Shown here in pieces: positions 7,715 to 15,026 of a DNA stretch of 16,725 bases. The stretch spans positions 1 through 16,725 of the forward strand of contig NZ_CAKQFJ010000035.1 of assembly GCF_934230905.1 (NCBI RefSeq), in the 5' to 3' direction. The stretch is from an uncultured Veillonella sp. Its GTDB lineage: Bacteria > Bacillota > Negativicutes > Veillonellales > Veillonellaceae. The position numbers were made by a program, and so were the translations under genes. Under the pieces are notes generated by a model. It worked only from the letters and a program-made list of their open reading frames with translations. It searched no databases and was not told the origin of the DNA. Position 1 is the first letter of the stretch; the number at the start of each line of letters is the position of its first letter.

Positions 7715-7743
7715 GAAAAAAATCCCCCACCAAAGCGAGGGAT
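7715..7743 (-). terminator. Terminator after the DASS transporter gene
   Basis: In minus orientation ATCCCTC (7743-7737) pairs with GGGGGAT (7728-7722), with one G-U and an 8-nt loop, followed by a run of Ts. It lies 9 nt beyond the transporter stop, and separates the cupin-transporter unit from the ilv promoter region. Confidence 0.88.
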
Positions 7744-7751
7744 ATAAGATA

Positions 7752-9155
7752 TTATAAGATACCGAACAGCCACATACCAAATGTGCCCGCCCAAAAGTGA
7801 ATCATAAAACTTACTACGGAAATAGCAAGTCCTACGCGCCACCATGTACCTTGTGGTACATAGCCAGCGCCGAAGAAGATTGGTGTAACACCAGAACTAT
7901 AGTGAGTCAATGTACAGCCAGGGCTATTCATCAAACCAAAGAGCAAGATAGTAAACGGAATTGGTGCCCCCATAGCAACTAAGATAGCTGCAAAGGCCGA
8001 GAATAATGCTGTAATACGAGCTGTACCACTGGCAAAAAAATATTGAGAGTATACAAAGGTTGCTGAGATGATAAAAGATGCCCAGAACCAATCGATGCCT
8101 ACAAGATGTTGACTTACAAAATTAGCAAAGACAGCCACTACGCCAAGCTTACCAAGTAAACCAGCCATACCTACGAGAGTCCCCATCCAAATGAGGATAT
8201 CCCAACCTGTGCGTTCACCTAAAATATCTTCCCATGTAAGGGAGCCCGTTACAACACAAGCAAGAACGCCCATCATTGCAACTACTGTAGGATGTAACTT
8301 CGTCCAAATCGCCGTAGCCCAAAGCAAAATGCAAAGGATAAAAATGATGGCCACAGAGATTTCAGCCTTCGTAATCGGACCAAGCGCATTTAATTCCTTT
8401 TGTGCCATCTCAGCCGCTTGAGGAGTTTCTTTTATTTCTGGTGGATAAATCTTATAGATAAACCATGGCATCAAAATCATACAGATTACTCCAGGGATGA
8501 CACCTGCTTGAAACCATTCCCACCAAGAAATATCATAACCAAATAATTTCGCACCTAAGGAGGTGATTAATAGATTACCACTACAAGCAGTCAAAAATAT
8601 GGTTACTGTAATCGTATTAATGGTATGGGCCGTCGTCATCAAGTACCCTCCAATGCGACGCGCCGTATTGCCATGAGGCTCAGAGTCAAAGGCAAGAGAA
8701 ATATTTTGTACGATTGGGAATATAATACCGCCCCCACGAGCCGTGTTAGATGGTGTTGCAGGAGAAATAATCAAATCCGTACAAGCCAATGCATAGGCTA
8801 ACTTTAAAGAACTAGTACCAAATGCACGGATCAAAGTGTACGCGATACGTTTACCGAGGCCGGAATTAATAATACCTCTAGAAAAGAATACGGCTGCTAC
8901 GATAAGCCACACATTAGCCTCTGCATAGCCACCCAAAGCTTGCACCATCGTAATAGAGCTCGTTGCCACAGCAGCAACAATGCCAAAGAGTGCCATAATC
9001 CCCGTCGGCCAAGGGCGCAAAATAAAACCAACAATGGTAGCCGTAAAGATAGCCAACAAATGCCAACCTTCAGGCTTAATCGCCTCTGTATGAGGCAAAA
9101 ACCAAATAATCAGGCCAATCAAAACGGTTAAGGCCGCTCGTGTCCATGTACTCAT
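7752..9155 (-). CDS. DASS/SLC13-family sodium:carboxylate transporter
   Basis: This 467-aa membrane protein of the divalent anion:Na+ symporter family has many hydrophobic helices. It carries the two characteristic repeat motifs: SPATPSNTARGGG (SNT at 136-138) and SPGCTLTHYSSG (411-422). The sequence resembles the 2-oxoglutarate/malate translocator, CitT and TtdT branch, so the likely substrate is a C4-C6 di- or tricarboxylate such as malate, 2-oxoglutarate, citrate or tartrate. Exchange (antiport) is as possible as Na+ symport. Its ATG overlaps the upstream cupin stop by 4 nt (ATGA), with GGAGGG in the cupin end, so translation is coupled. A terminator follows. Confidence 0.92.
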   Translation of the reverse strand: MSTWTRAALTVLIGLIIWFLPHTEAIKPEGWHLLAIFTATIVGFILRPWPTGIMALFGIVAAVATSSITMVQALGGYAEANVWLIVAAVFFSRGIINSGLGKRIAYTLIRAFGTSSLKLAYALACTDLIISPATPSNTARGGGIIFPIVQNISLAFDSEPHGNTARRIGGYLMTTAHTINTITVTIFLTACSGNLLITSLGAKLFGYDISWWEWFQAGVIPGVICMILMPWFIYKIYPPEIKETPQAAEMAQKELNALGPITKAEISVAIIFILCILLWATAIWTKLHPTVVAMMGVLACVVTGSLTWEDILGERTGWDILIWMGTLVGMAGLLGKLGVVAVFANFVSQHLVGIDWFWASFIISATFVYSQYFFASGTARITALFSAFAAILVAMGAPIPFTILLFGLMNSPGCTLTHYSSGVTPIFFGAGYVPQGTWWRVGLAISVVSFMIHFWAGTFGMWLFGIL

Positions 9156-9595
9156 AGTCCCTCCAAAAATTCCTTAATCTTAGGTTTTTGACGCAATGTC
9201 TCCATTTGTTCATCAGTCAATAATTTAACCTTATCTCGGTCTTTATTAACAAGGCAGAAAAATCCTATATAGTCGCCCTTATTAGCTCTAAATTGATGAA
9301 TTGTATTGCCTGGGATTTCAATAAAGTCCCCTTGTGCTACATCATAAATTTCATCACCTAGTAATACCTGCCCCTTACCGCGGCCAATCATAACCATATG
9401 TGTATGCTCATGATACTCTAACGTAGAGTAGCCCCCGGGCAAACATTCAAAATAACGAAATTGACAAGGAATATCATGAGCCCCATCATATAGCACTTGG
9501 CGTGTTACATCCTTAAAAGGACTACCATCTTGTTTATACACCAATGTATCGACACCATCCCACTTGAAATTTTCTGCATCAAATTTGCGTATCAT
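9152..9595 (-). CDS. Small cupin-domain protein
   Basis: This 147-aa protein has a single cupin barrel. The first conserved block has His62, His64 and His66 in YHEHTHMVMIGRGKG; the second is GDFIEIPGNTIHQF with His100. The usual glutamate of the first block is not at its standard position, so the metal site may be altered. No signal peptide. Such proteins bind small ligands or metal ions or act as isomerases or dioxygenases; no reaction can be assigned. Translational coupling to the carboxylate transporter suggests action on the same substrate (inference). GAGGTG precedes the ATG. An intrinsic terminator sits only 18 nt upstream, leaving little room for a normal promoter. Confidence 0.82.
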   Translation of the reverse strand: MIRKFDAENFKWDGVDTLVYKQDGSPFKDVTRQVLYDGAHDIPCQFRYFECLPGGYSTLEYHEHTHMVMIGRGKGQVLLGDEIYDVAQGDFIEIPGNTIHQFRANKGDYIGFFCLVNKDRDKVKLLTDEQMETLRQKPKIKEFLEGL

Positions 9596-9613
9596 TTCAT
9601 CACCTCACGATAT

Positions 9614-9649
9614 AAAAAGGGCTGTATCGAAACAATGTTTCAATACAGC
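9614..9649 (-). terminator. Terminator between the metal-binding protein gene and the cupin gene
   Basis: In minus orientation GCTGTATTGAAAC (9649-9637) pairs with GTTTCGATACAGC (9633-9621) over 13 positions, one of them G-U, with a 3-nt loop, then CC and TTTTT. It ends the pgl-tatA-HMA unit. It also lies 18 nt before the cupin ATG. Confidence 0.9.
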
Positions 9650-9662
9650 TCTATGGATTCGA

Positions 9663-9971
9663 CTATTTAAAAAGACGTTTAATGGTACCTAATAACCCAT
9701 GACTATGTTTATGTACTCCATCCGCAACGGATTCTACATCAAATCCTGTTCTTTCAATGGCTGTTGTAATCGTTTCAACAGATACCTTTGCTGGATCAAA
9801 AGATACAGTAGCCGTTTTATTTGGCAAATCAACTTCGGAGCTAAGTACGCCATCTAGGCCTAATGTAGCACCTTCTACTGTTTCCTTACAATTATTACAC
9901 ATCATACCAGGTACAGTGAATACCTTTGTTACAACGCCATTATCTTCACCACAACCGCAATCTTTACACAT
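9663..9971 (-). CDS. Heavy-metal-associated (HMA) domain protein, CopZ-like
   Basis: This 102-aa protein has one HMA fold (about residues 14-82). Its metal motif GMMCNNC (Cys25, Cys28) is of the type that binds Cu(I), Zn(II) or similar ions. Two extensions set it apart from the usual about 68-aa CopZ: a cysteine-rich start (Cys2, Cys5, Cys7 in MCKDCGCG) and a His-containing tail (HKHSHGLLGTIKRLFK). These could add metal sites. Probably a cytoplasmic metallochaperone. It lies 11 nt after tatA with a strong AGGAGG. No metal-transporting P-type ATPase is next to it, so its partner is not in view. Confidence 0.85.
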   Translation of the reverse strand: MCKDCGCGEDNGVVTKVFTVPGMMCNNCKETVEGATLGLDGVLSSEVDLPNKTATVSFDPAKVSVETITTAIERTGFDVESVADGVHKHSHGLLGTIKRLFK

Positions 9972-9982
9972 AGTAGTACCTC

Positions 9983-10225
9983 CTAATCATTAGCTTCCTT
10001 ATGTTTTTCATCATTTTTAGCCCCAGCTGTCACATCGATAGTGGTAGCAGATTTAACGGCTTCCTTTGTTTCATCGACAGCTTTCTTTGGGCCGGAAAGA
10101 GCATCTTTAAATTCGTTGATACCCTTACCAATCGCTTTACCGACTTCAGGTAATTTACCAGGTCCGAAGATAACTAGAGCAATCACTAAAATAACTATTA
10201 ATTCAGGTGTTCCTATAGACCCCAT
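9983..10225 (-). CDS. tatA: Twin-arginine translocase subunit TatA/TatE
   Basis: TatA forms the pore-like element of the Tat system that exports folded proteins. The 80-aa product has a short N-terminal transmembrane helix (about 7-21), the hinge FGPGKLPEVGKAIGKG, an amphipathic helix and a charged, Lys/Glu-rich tail. AAGGAG lies 6 nt before the ATG. It is placed 36 nt after pgl and before the HMA gene, all likely one transcript. No tatC is in the window, so it must be elsewhere. Confidence 0.93.
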   Translation of the reverse strand: MGSIGTPELIVILVIALVIFGPGKLPEVGKAIGKGINEFKDALSGPKKAVDETKEAVKSATTIDVTAGAKNDEKHKEAND

Positions 10226-10261
10226 ATGTATCTCCTTTATATTTACTTAATACTATATCCA

Positions 10262-11017
10262 TCAGTGTACATCATTATATGCCTCTTTGTCCACATACCA
10301 CGTCATATTTTCTTGTGAGAGCACAGCCCCTGGCAATACGCGACCAATACGCTTATCCCATGCAGTATCCTCATAATCCTCACGTTGATACAAGACCTTT
10401 GTAAGCGCAGTACGTTTGCTTTCACCAGTCACAGTGAACCAAACAACATCTGTTTTTGCTAAAAATGAAAATGTCATAGAAATGCGTTCCCATACCTTGC
10501 CATCCTCAACAGGCACAACATTTCGATCTGCTACCCGCAGGGCGTGCGAACCAGCAAAAAGACCTGCTGTATGACCGTCCTCCCCAAGATCTAAAATTGC
10601 TAAATCAAGACCAGATTTTTTACAAGCCTTAAGAACAGTCCCTACCTCTTTTTCATATTCCTCAGCCACCTCTATAACGGTTTTAGAGTTCGTATTAATA
10701 GGCAAAAAATGAGCTGCTCCCTTAGCTTTACATAACAAGGAAGGTTTTACACGGCTAAAATAATTATCCTCATGAGACTGAGGCAAAAATCGTTCATCTG
10801 TCCAAATAAAAAATATCCGTTCCCAGTTAACACGCTCAATATATTCAGGAGAGTTCAAAACCTCCAGCAAGCCATTGATAACCGTGCCACCAGTAATACC
10901 AACCACGCATGTCTCGGTACGGCTAATTTCCTCATTGGTGAAAGCAATAAAATCCTCAGCCAATGCAGTGATGACCTCGCTAGGACCATCATAACATTTA
11001 ATTGTATCTTGAGCCAT
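10262..11017 (-). CDS. pgl: 6-phosphogluconolactonase
   Basis: Pgl hydrolyses 6-phosphogluconolactone in the oxidative pentose phosphate pathway. The 251-aa product matches the DevB/SOL family: GITGGT (40-45), WTDERFLP (72-79) and LGEDGHTAGLF (144-154) with the catalytic-site histidine His149. AGGAGG lies about 10 nt before the ATG. A TATAAT box (11059-11054, minus) is placed for a start near 11047, but the TTGACA beside it is only 7 nt away, so the -35 is unclear. It heads a probable pgl-tatA-HMA transcript. No glucose-6-phosphate or 6-phosphogluconate dehydrogenase is nearby. Confidence 0.9.
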   Translation of the reverse strand: MAQDTIKCYDGPSEVITALAEDFIAFTNEEISRTETCVVGITGGTVINGLLEVLNSPEYIERVNWERIFFIWTDERFLPQSHEDNYFSRVKPSLLCKAKGAAHFLPINTNSKTVIEVAEEYEKEVGTVLKACKKSGLDLAILDLGEDGHTAGLFAGSHALRVADRNVVPVEDGKVWERISMTFSFLAKTDVVWFTVTGESKRTALTKVLYQREDYEDTAWDKRIGRVLPGAVLSQENMTWYVDKEAYNDVH

Positions 11018-11083
11018 AAAATATGGACCTCCTAAAACTATTTCAACAATTCTATTATAAACGTTTTGTCAATGTAATGAAAG

Positions 11084-11122
11084 AAAAAACCGATATAACA
11101 CACTATATGTGTCATATCGGTT
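11084..11122 (-). terminator. Terminator after the crotonase gene
   Basis: In minus orientation the arms 11122-11108 and 11102-11088 pair over 15 positions, including one G-U, with a 5-nt loop, and are followed by a T-tract. On the plus strand the central pair would be an A-C mismatch, so the element is directed at minus-strand transcription. It lies about 70 nt after the crotonase stop. Confidence 0.88.
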
Positions 11123-11191
11123 CTTATTATATACATATTGTATTATAATTTACGTAATATTTAGTACAGTTGATTGCCTCAAATACGACTA

Positions 11192-11977
11192 TTAACCAAA
11201 TTTAGGACGGCGACGTTCTGTAAAAGCAAGAACTCCTTCTTTAAAGTCTTCTGAAAGGCCCAAAGAACATTGATTCTCTACTTCAAAATTTTTATACTCT
11301 TCCCAACCTACCAAAAAGCTACGCCACATCATTTCCTTCATAACACGGTACGATTTCGCCGGTCCTTTTGCTAATTTATCAACAAGACGTTTTGTCGTGG
11401 TTTCTAAATCTTCCAATTCACAAACTTTATATACAAAGCCAAGCTCTTTACCTTTTTCAGCAGAAACTGCTTCACCAGTCATAACAATATGCATAGCACG
11501 GTTCATACCAATAGATCGAGTCAATAAAAACAAACCGCCTGCATCAGGTGCAAGTCCTACGTTTACGAAGGCTTGAATAAAACGCACATTATTAGCAGCT
11601 ACAACAAAATCGGCAGCCAACGCCATGTTAAATGCTGCACCTGCTGCAGCACCTTGAAGGCTCATGATAACGGGCTTTGGCAAGCGTTTCATAGCCATAG
11701 AAATTTGAGCTACTAATTCTACGATTTCAAACAGAGACTCTGTATCACCATCGTTTACAGCACGTTCCATTTCTGTTAAATCGCCACCGGCAGAGAATAC
11801 CTTGCCTTCTGCATTGATAAGTAATGCACGAACACTTTCATCATTATGTGCTCTATCTAAAACCTCAAGAATCTCTTTACACATCTCAATGTTAAAACCA
11901 TTTGCTACTTTTGGACGATTAAACGTCAAGGTACCGATGCCGTTGTCAACAACATACTGAATTGTATTATATATCAT
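11192..11977 (-). CDS. Crotonase-family enzyme (enoyl-CoA hydratase/isomerase, PaaG-like)
   Basis: This 261-aa protein has the crotonase fold that handles acyl-CoA thioesters. Oxyanion-hole segments are FSAGGDL (61-67) and GAAAGAAFNMALAADF (109-124). Both glutamates of classical enoyl-CoA hydratase are missing: the equivalents are Asn117 and Phe137. Instead there is Asp145 in GLAPDAGG, the arrangement of PaaG-type and other enoyl-CoA isomerases. An isomerase is therefore likelier than a hydratase; the substrate is unknown. The ATG has AGGAG 7 nt upstream. It has its own promoter and terminator, so it is a single-gene unit. No other acyl-CoA genes are adjacent. Confidence 0.87.
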   Translation of the reverse strand: MIYNTIQYVVDNGIGTLTFNRPKVANGFNIEMCKEILEVLDRAHNDESVRALLINAEGKVFSAGGDLTEMERAVNDGDTESLFEIVELVAQISMAMKRLPKPVIMSLQGAAAGAAFNMALAADFVVAANNVRFIQAFVNVGLAPDAGGLFLLTRSIGMNRAMHIVMTGEAVSAEKGKELGFVYKVCELEDLETTTKRLVDKLAKGPAKSYRVMKEMMWRSFLVGWEEYKNFEVENQCSLGLSEDFKEGVLAFTERRRPKFG

Positions 11978-12032
11978 GTAAATTCTCCTATATGAAAATC
12001 ACTTTTTCGAAAAAATTCGATTATATATTTCT

Positions 12033-12061
12033 ATTATAGGGGAATTAAATATAGATGTAAA
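12033..12061 (-). promoter_or_regulatory. Promoter of the crotonase gene
   Basis: In minus orientation TTTACA (12061-12056, 5/6) is followed after 17 nt by a perfect TATAAT (12038-12033). A small inverted repeat (TCGAA at 12007-12011 with TTCGA at 12016-12020) lies just downstream of the expected start and could be an operator or chance. Confidence 0.78.
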
Positions 12062-12111
12062 TGTAATCTTATAATCACAAAACAATACTATATACCCTTT
12101 AGCAACCCACG

Positions 12112-13647
12112 TTAGTATAACAAACCTTTGGTGCGTAAGTATCGCTCAGCAACATCATGAGGTTTCTGTCCTTCTGATTCCACCTCATAGTTCATATATG
12201 ACATATCCTGATCCGTAATCGTATGTGTCAATTTCAGCAATACCGCTTCTAGCTCAGGATGCTTCTTTAGCACATCCATTCTAACGACATTACCACATAC
12301 ATACGAAGGATATAAATGTTTATCGTCCTCAAGAACAACAATAGACGCATGGCTCAACTGACCGTCAGTAGTAAATATAGGCATAGCATCTACATGTCCG
12401 CTTTCAATAGCCTGATATTTCAAACCTATATCCATATCCTTCGTATCTTTAAAGTCCATGCCATATACTCGCTGTAATCCCAAATACCCATCTTGGCGTC
12501 CAAAGAAATCATATTCCCCACCTAAAATCAATTGTGACGAAACCCTCGCTAAGTCCGAATATGTTTTTAAATTATATTTGTTAGCTATATCCTTACGTAC
12601 AGCCATTCCATATGTATTATTGAAACCATACATACCGACCCATTTAAATTGATATGTATCCTCGTAAGCGCTCTGTAATTCATCAAATAAATCTTCACTA
12701 TATTGCGTGTCTCGTTTTAGTACTGCATTCCAACCGGTGCCTGTATATTCAGGATAGATATCGAATTGACCGGACTCCATGGCCGGTTGAATATTGGAGG
12801 TTCCTCCGCCGACTCCGGCTGTTACTTCAACAGTTAAATCTGTATCTTGTTCAATAAGAAGTTTCAGCATATCGCCCAAAATCAACTGTTCTGTCATCGG
12901 TTTTGTAGCTACATGAATTACGTCAGATTGTTGCGACGGCCACATAAACACACCAATACCACTAAGTATCACAATTGAAGCTACAATACCAATACGTTTA
13001 AAAGTACGTTTGCAATGCCCTCTATATAGTATGATTTTCTCAAAAAAGCTTAACACACCATCCATAATCAATGCTAAAAAAGCAATTAATAAACTACCGG
13101 CTACGGTCATAGTCGTATTATTTGTAGTAATACCTCGATAAATAGCTACACCAAGACCTCCGGCACCAATAAAAGATGCTACCCCAGTAAGTGCTATAGT
13201 CATAACTAGCATATTTCGTATACCGACCATGATTACCGGAAAGGCTAAAGGTAATTCAATATATAGTAAACGTTGTACACGAGATAATCCTAGTGATGTG
13301 GCCGCTTCAATCATTTCCTTGTCAATACCACTTAACCCAGTATATGTATTTCTCACCATCGGTAATAATGCATATATCACTAAAGCAATCACTGCCGTTG
13401 CGTTACCAATTCCTGAAAAGGGAATCAAAAAGCCTAGCATGGATATGGATGGTATGGTATACAAGAAATTAATAACCATCATAGTCGGATTAACTGCTCG
13501 ACGATATTCATTAAGCAAAACACCTGCAACTACACCTAGAATAATTGCAATTACACTGGAAAGCAAAGCTATGCTAATATGCTCCCATAACAGACCTGAG
13601 AAAAAACTCCAATTCTCCACTAATAAATGATATATATTTTTTATCAT
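12112..13647 (-). CDS. OpuB/OpuC-type ABC transporter: fused permease and substrate-binding protein
   Basis: This is a 511-aa fusion. Residues about 1-210 are a permease with several membrane helices and the ATPase-docking EAA loop, EAATSLGLSRVQRLLYIELP (114-133). A further helix (about 219-236) then anchors an extracytoplasmic binding domain (about 243-511) with DIYPEYTGTGWNAVL. This is the OpuAC/OpuBC class that binds quaternary amines such as glycine betaine, choline or carnitine. The frame extends to 13707, but that part overlaps the ATPase remnant out of frame; the start at 13647 has GGAGG 4 nt upstream. Its partner ATPase gene directly upstream is deleted, so uptake needs an ATPase from elsewhere or is lost. 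No clear terminator follows. Confidence 0.88.
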   Translation of the reverse strand: MIKNIYHLLVENWSFFSGLLWEHISIALLSSVIAIILGVVAGVLLNEYRRAVNPTMMVINFLYTIPSISMLGFLIPFSGIGNATAVIALVIYALLPMVRNTYTGLSGIDKEMIEAATSLGLSRVQRLLYIELPLAFPVIMVGIRNMLVMTIALTGVASFIGAGGLGVAIYRGITTNNTTMTVAGSLLIAFLALIMDGVLSFFEKIILYRGHCKRTFKRIGIVASIVILSGIGVFMWPSQQSDVIHVATKPMTEQLILGDMLKLLIEQDTDLTVEVTAGVGGGTSNIQPAMESGQFDIYPEYTGTGWNAVLKRDTQYSEDLFDELQSAYEDTYQFKWVGMYGFNNTYGMAVRKDIANKYNLKTYSDLARVSSQLILGGEYDFFGRQDGYLGLQRVYGMDFKDTKDMDIGLKYQAIESGHVDAMPIFTTDGQLSHASIVVLEDDKHLYPSYVCGNVVRMDVLKKHPELEAVLLKLTHTITDQDMSYMNYEVESEGQKPHDVAERYLRTKGLLY

Positions 13648-13672
13648 ACAGCCTCCGATTGGCAGTTGTACT

Positions 13673-13775
13673 TCATTCCGTTCTAAACGACGTAACAGTA
13701 CCATCATCTAGCACGATATGATCAACACCATATTGTTTTAGTATATCAATATTGAATAGCTTTCATCAATTCCAT
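13673..13775 (-). pseudogene. Internally deleted ATPase gene of the OpuC-type transporter
   Basis: A good Shine-Dalgarno (GGAG, 8 nt spacing) precedes ATG at 13775. The first nine codons read MELMKAIQY, like the first strand of an ABC ATPase, then TGA follows. In another frame, 13747-13673 encodes DILKQYGVDHIVLDDGTVTS followed by FRTE and stop, which resembles the C-terminus of OpuCA-type ATPases. About 300 or more codons carrying the Walker and signature motifs would be missing. The remnant ends 25 nt before the permease start, the normal place for the ATPase gene. The reading as one internal deletion is inference from these two ends. Confidence 0.65.
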
Positions 13776-13789
13776 AACAATATCTCCTA

Positions 13790-13897
13790 TCACTTATAAT
13801 ACTTAGATTTCATATTATCCAAGATACGCTTCAAGCATGACTCAAACTCTTTAATTTCAACATCACTGAATCCATCATAGAGCAAATATACAATCAT
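13790..13897 (-). pseudogene. Short fragment, possibly the 3' end of a MarR-like regulator gene
   Basis: A 35-codon open stretch begins at an ATG without a ribosome binding site and stops 14 nt before the ATPase remnant start. The segment YDGFSDVEIKEFESCLKRIL followed by DNMKSKYYK is charged and looks like the last helix of MarR/GbsR-type regulators. Such genes often precede compatible-solute transporters. The frame stays open upstream into the rpsI terminator without a sensible start. A chance ORF or a tiny gene cannot be excluded. Confidence 0.35.
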
Positions 13898-13937
13898 ACA
13901 AAGGTAGATAATTATTACTACTACACTATAAACAACC

Positions 13938-13968
13938 AAAAACACCTGCAGACATTGTCTGCAGGTGT
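13938..13968 (-). terminator. Terminator of the rplM-rpsI operon
   Basis: A perfect 12-bp GC-rich hairpin (arms 13957-13968 and 13942-13953, loop of 3) is followed on the minus strand by TTTTT. It lies 20 nt after the rpsI stop. Confidence 0.93.
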
Positions 13969-13988
13969 AATAACCTGTATTCCAAATA

Positions 13989-14381
13989 TTAACGTTTGGA
14001 GAATTGGCTTGCTTTACGGGCTTTCTTAAGACCGTATTTTTTACGTTCTTTCATACGTGGGTCACGAGTCAAGAAGCCAGCTTTTTTCAAAGATTGACGA
14101 AGTTCGCCATCTACGTCCAACAACGCACGGGAAATACCGTGACGAATTGCACCAGCTTGACCGGAAGGACCGCCACCAGCTACAGTTGCGATAACATCGT
14201 ATTGTTCAACGGTGTTAGTCAAATTCAAAGGTTGTTTTACGATCAATTCCAAAGTTTGGCGACCGAAATAATCATTAAGTTCACGTTTGTTAACAGTGAT
14301 TTTACCTGTGCCCGGTACCAGACGAACTCTAGCAACGGAAGATTTTCTACGACCAGTGCCGTAATATTGTGCTACTGCCAT
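13989..14381 (-). CDS. rpsI: 30S ribosomal protein S9
   Basis: S9 binds 16S rRNA in the head of the small subunit, and its C-terminal tail reaches the P-site tRNA. The product is 130 aa, the standard length. It begins MAVAQYYGTGRRKSSVARV, contains the conserved GGGPSGQAGAIRHGISRAL, and ends with the basic tail KKARKASQFSKR. GGGAGG precedes the ATG. It lies 20 nt after rplM, the usual bacterial pair. Confidence 0.98.
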   Translation of the reverse strand: MAVAQYYGTGRRKSSVARVRLVPGTGKITVNKRELNDYFGRQTLELIVKQPLNLTNTVEQYDVIATVAGGGPSGQAGAIRHGISRALLDVDGELRQSLKKAGFLTRDPRMKERKKYGLKKARKASQFSKR

Positions 14382-14401
14382 TATATGTTCCTCCCTCTAG
14401 A

Positions 14402-14842
14402 TTATCGTACGGAAATTTCTAAAACTTCTGGTTTTTGAGCTGCATGTGGATGCTCAGGACCAGCATATACGTTTAACTTACGGTATTGTTGTGCACCCAA
14501 TTTGTTTTTTGGAAGCATACCACGAACTGCCATTTCAACAACACGTTCAGGTTGTTTTTCAAGCATCATGGACAATTTAGTGAAACGGGAACCACCTGGG
14601 TAACCAGAGTGACGGAAGTATTCCTTTTGTTCCAATTTTTTACCAGTTACGCGAATTTTTTCTGCGTTTACAACGATCACATGGTCACCAGTGTCTACGT
14701 GTGGTGTGAAAGTTGGTTTATTTTTGCCCCGAAGAACTTTTGCAACTTCGGCAGCAAGGCGTCCTAAAGTTTTACCTTCAGCGTCAACAACATACCATTT
14801 CCGTTCGATTGTGTTCGGATTGGCCATAAATGTAGTTTTCAT
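14402..14842 (-). CDS. rplM: 50S ribosomal protein L13
   Basis: L13 is an early-assembling 23S rRNA-binding protein. The product is 146 aa, with the typical start MKTTFMANPNTIERKWYVVD, then GKTLGRLA and DHVIVVNAEKIRVTGKK, and MLPKNKLGAQQYRKLNVYAG near the end. AGGAGG lies 9 nt before the ATG. It is the first gene of the rplM-rpsI operon. Confidence 0.98.
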   Translation of the reverse strand: MKTTFMANPNTIERKWYVVDAEGKTLGRLAAEVAKVLRGKNKPTFTPHVDTGDHVIVVNAEKIRVTGKKLEQKEYFRHSGYPGGSRFTKLSMMLEKQPERVVEMAVRGMLPKNKLGAQQYRKLNVYAGPEHPHAAQKPEVLEISVR

Positions 14843-14883
14843 GCTGCATATCCTCCTAATAACGTCATAATTCTACCAAAATC

Positions 14884-14928
14884 AGCTTGTCCTTTGCTTC
14901 CGGGGCTAATGGAAACACGACTAAAGCT
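14884..14928 (-). promoter_or_regulatory. Structured 5' leader of rplM (possible L13 autoregulatory element)
   Basis: In minus orientation AGCTT (14928-14924) pairs with AAGCT (14888-14884), with further pairing inward (GTC with GAC, TTTCC with GGAAG). This forms a two-part hairpin within the about 90-nt leader. Known L13 leaders in Firmicutes occupy the same place and are thought to bind L13. Whether this one matches the described consensus was not tested. Confidence 0.45.
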
Positions 14929-14938
14929 TACTCAAAAT

Positions 14939-14967
14939 AGTATACAGATTTTATGGGTTTGTGTCAA
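14939..14967 (-). promoter_or_regulatory. Promoter of rplM-rpsI
   Basis: In minus orientation a perfect TTGACA (14967-14962) is followed after 17 nt by TATACT (14944-14939, 5/6). This near-consensus sigma-A type promoter suits a ribosomal protein operon. The start would be near 14932. Confidence 0.88.
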
Positions 14968-15026
14968 TTAAAATTTAGTACTTATATATTGTCATTAAAT
15001 TATTTTTTTAATATAGAATTACACTA

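Noticed and set aside
12061..12111. Terminator after the permease fusion
   Set aside because: Only a weak 6-bp AT stem is present; not enough to call.
13648..13707. Upstream in-frame start for the permease fusion at 13707
   Set aside because: The extra 20 residues are an out-of-frame reading of the ATPase remnant and include the Shine-Dalgarno of the true start.
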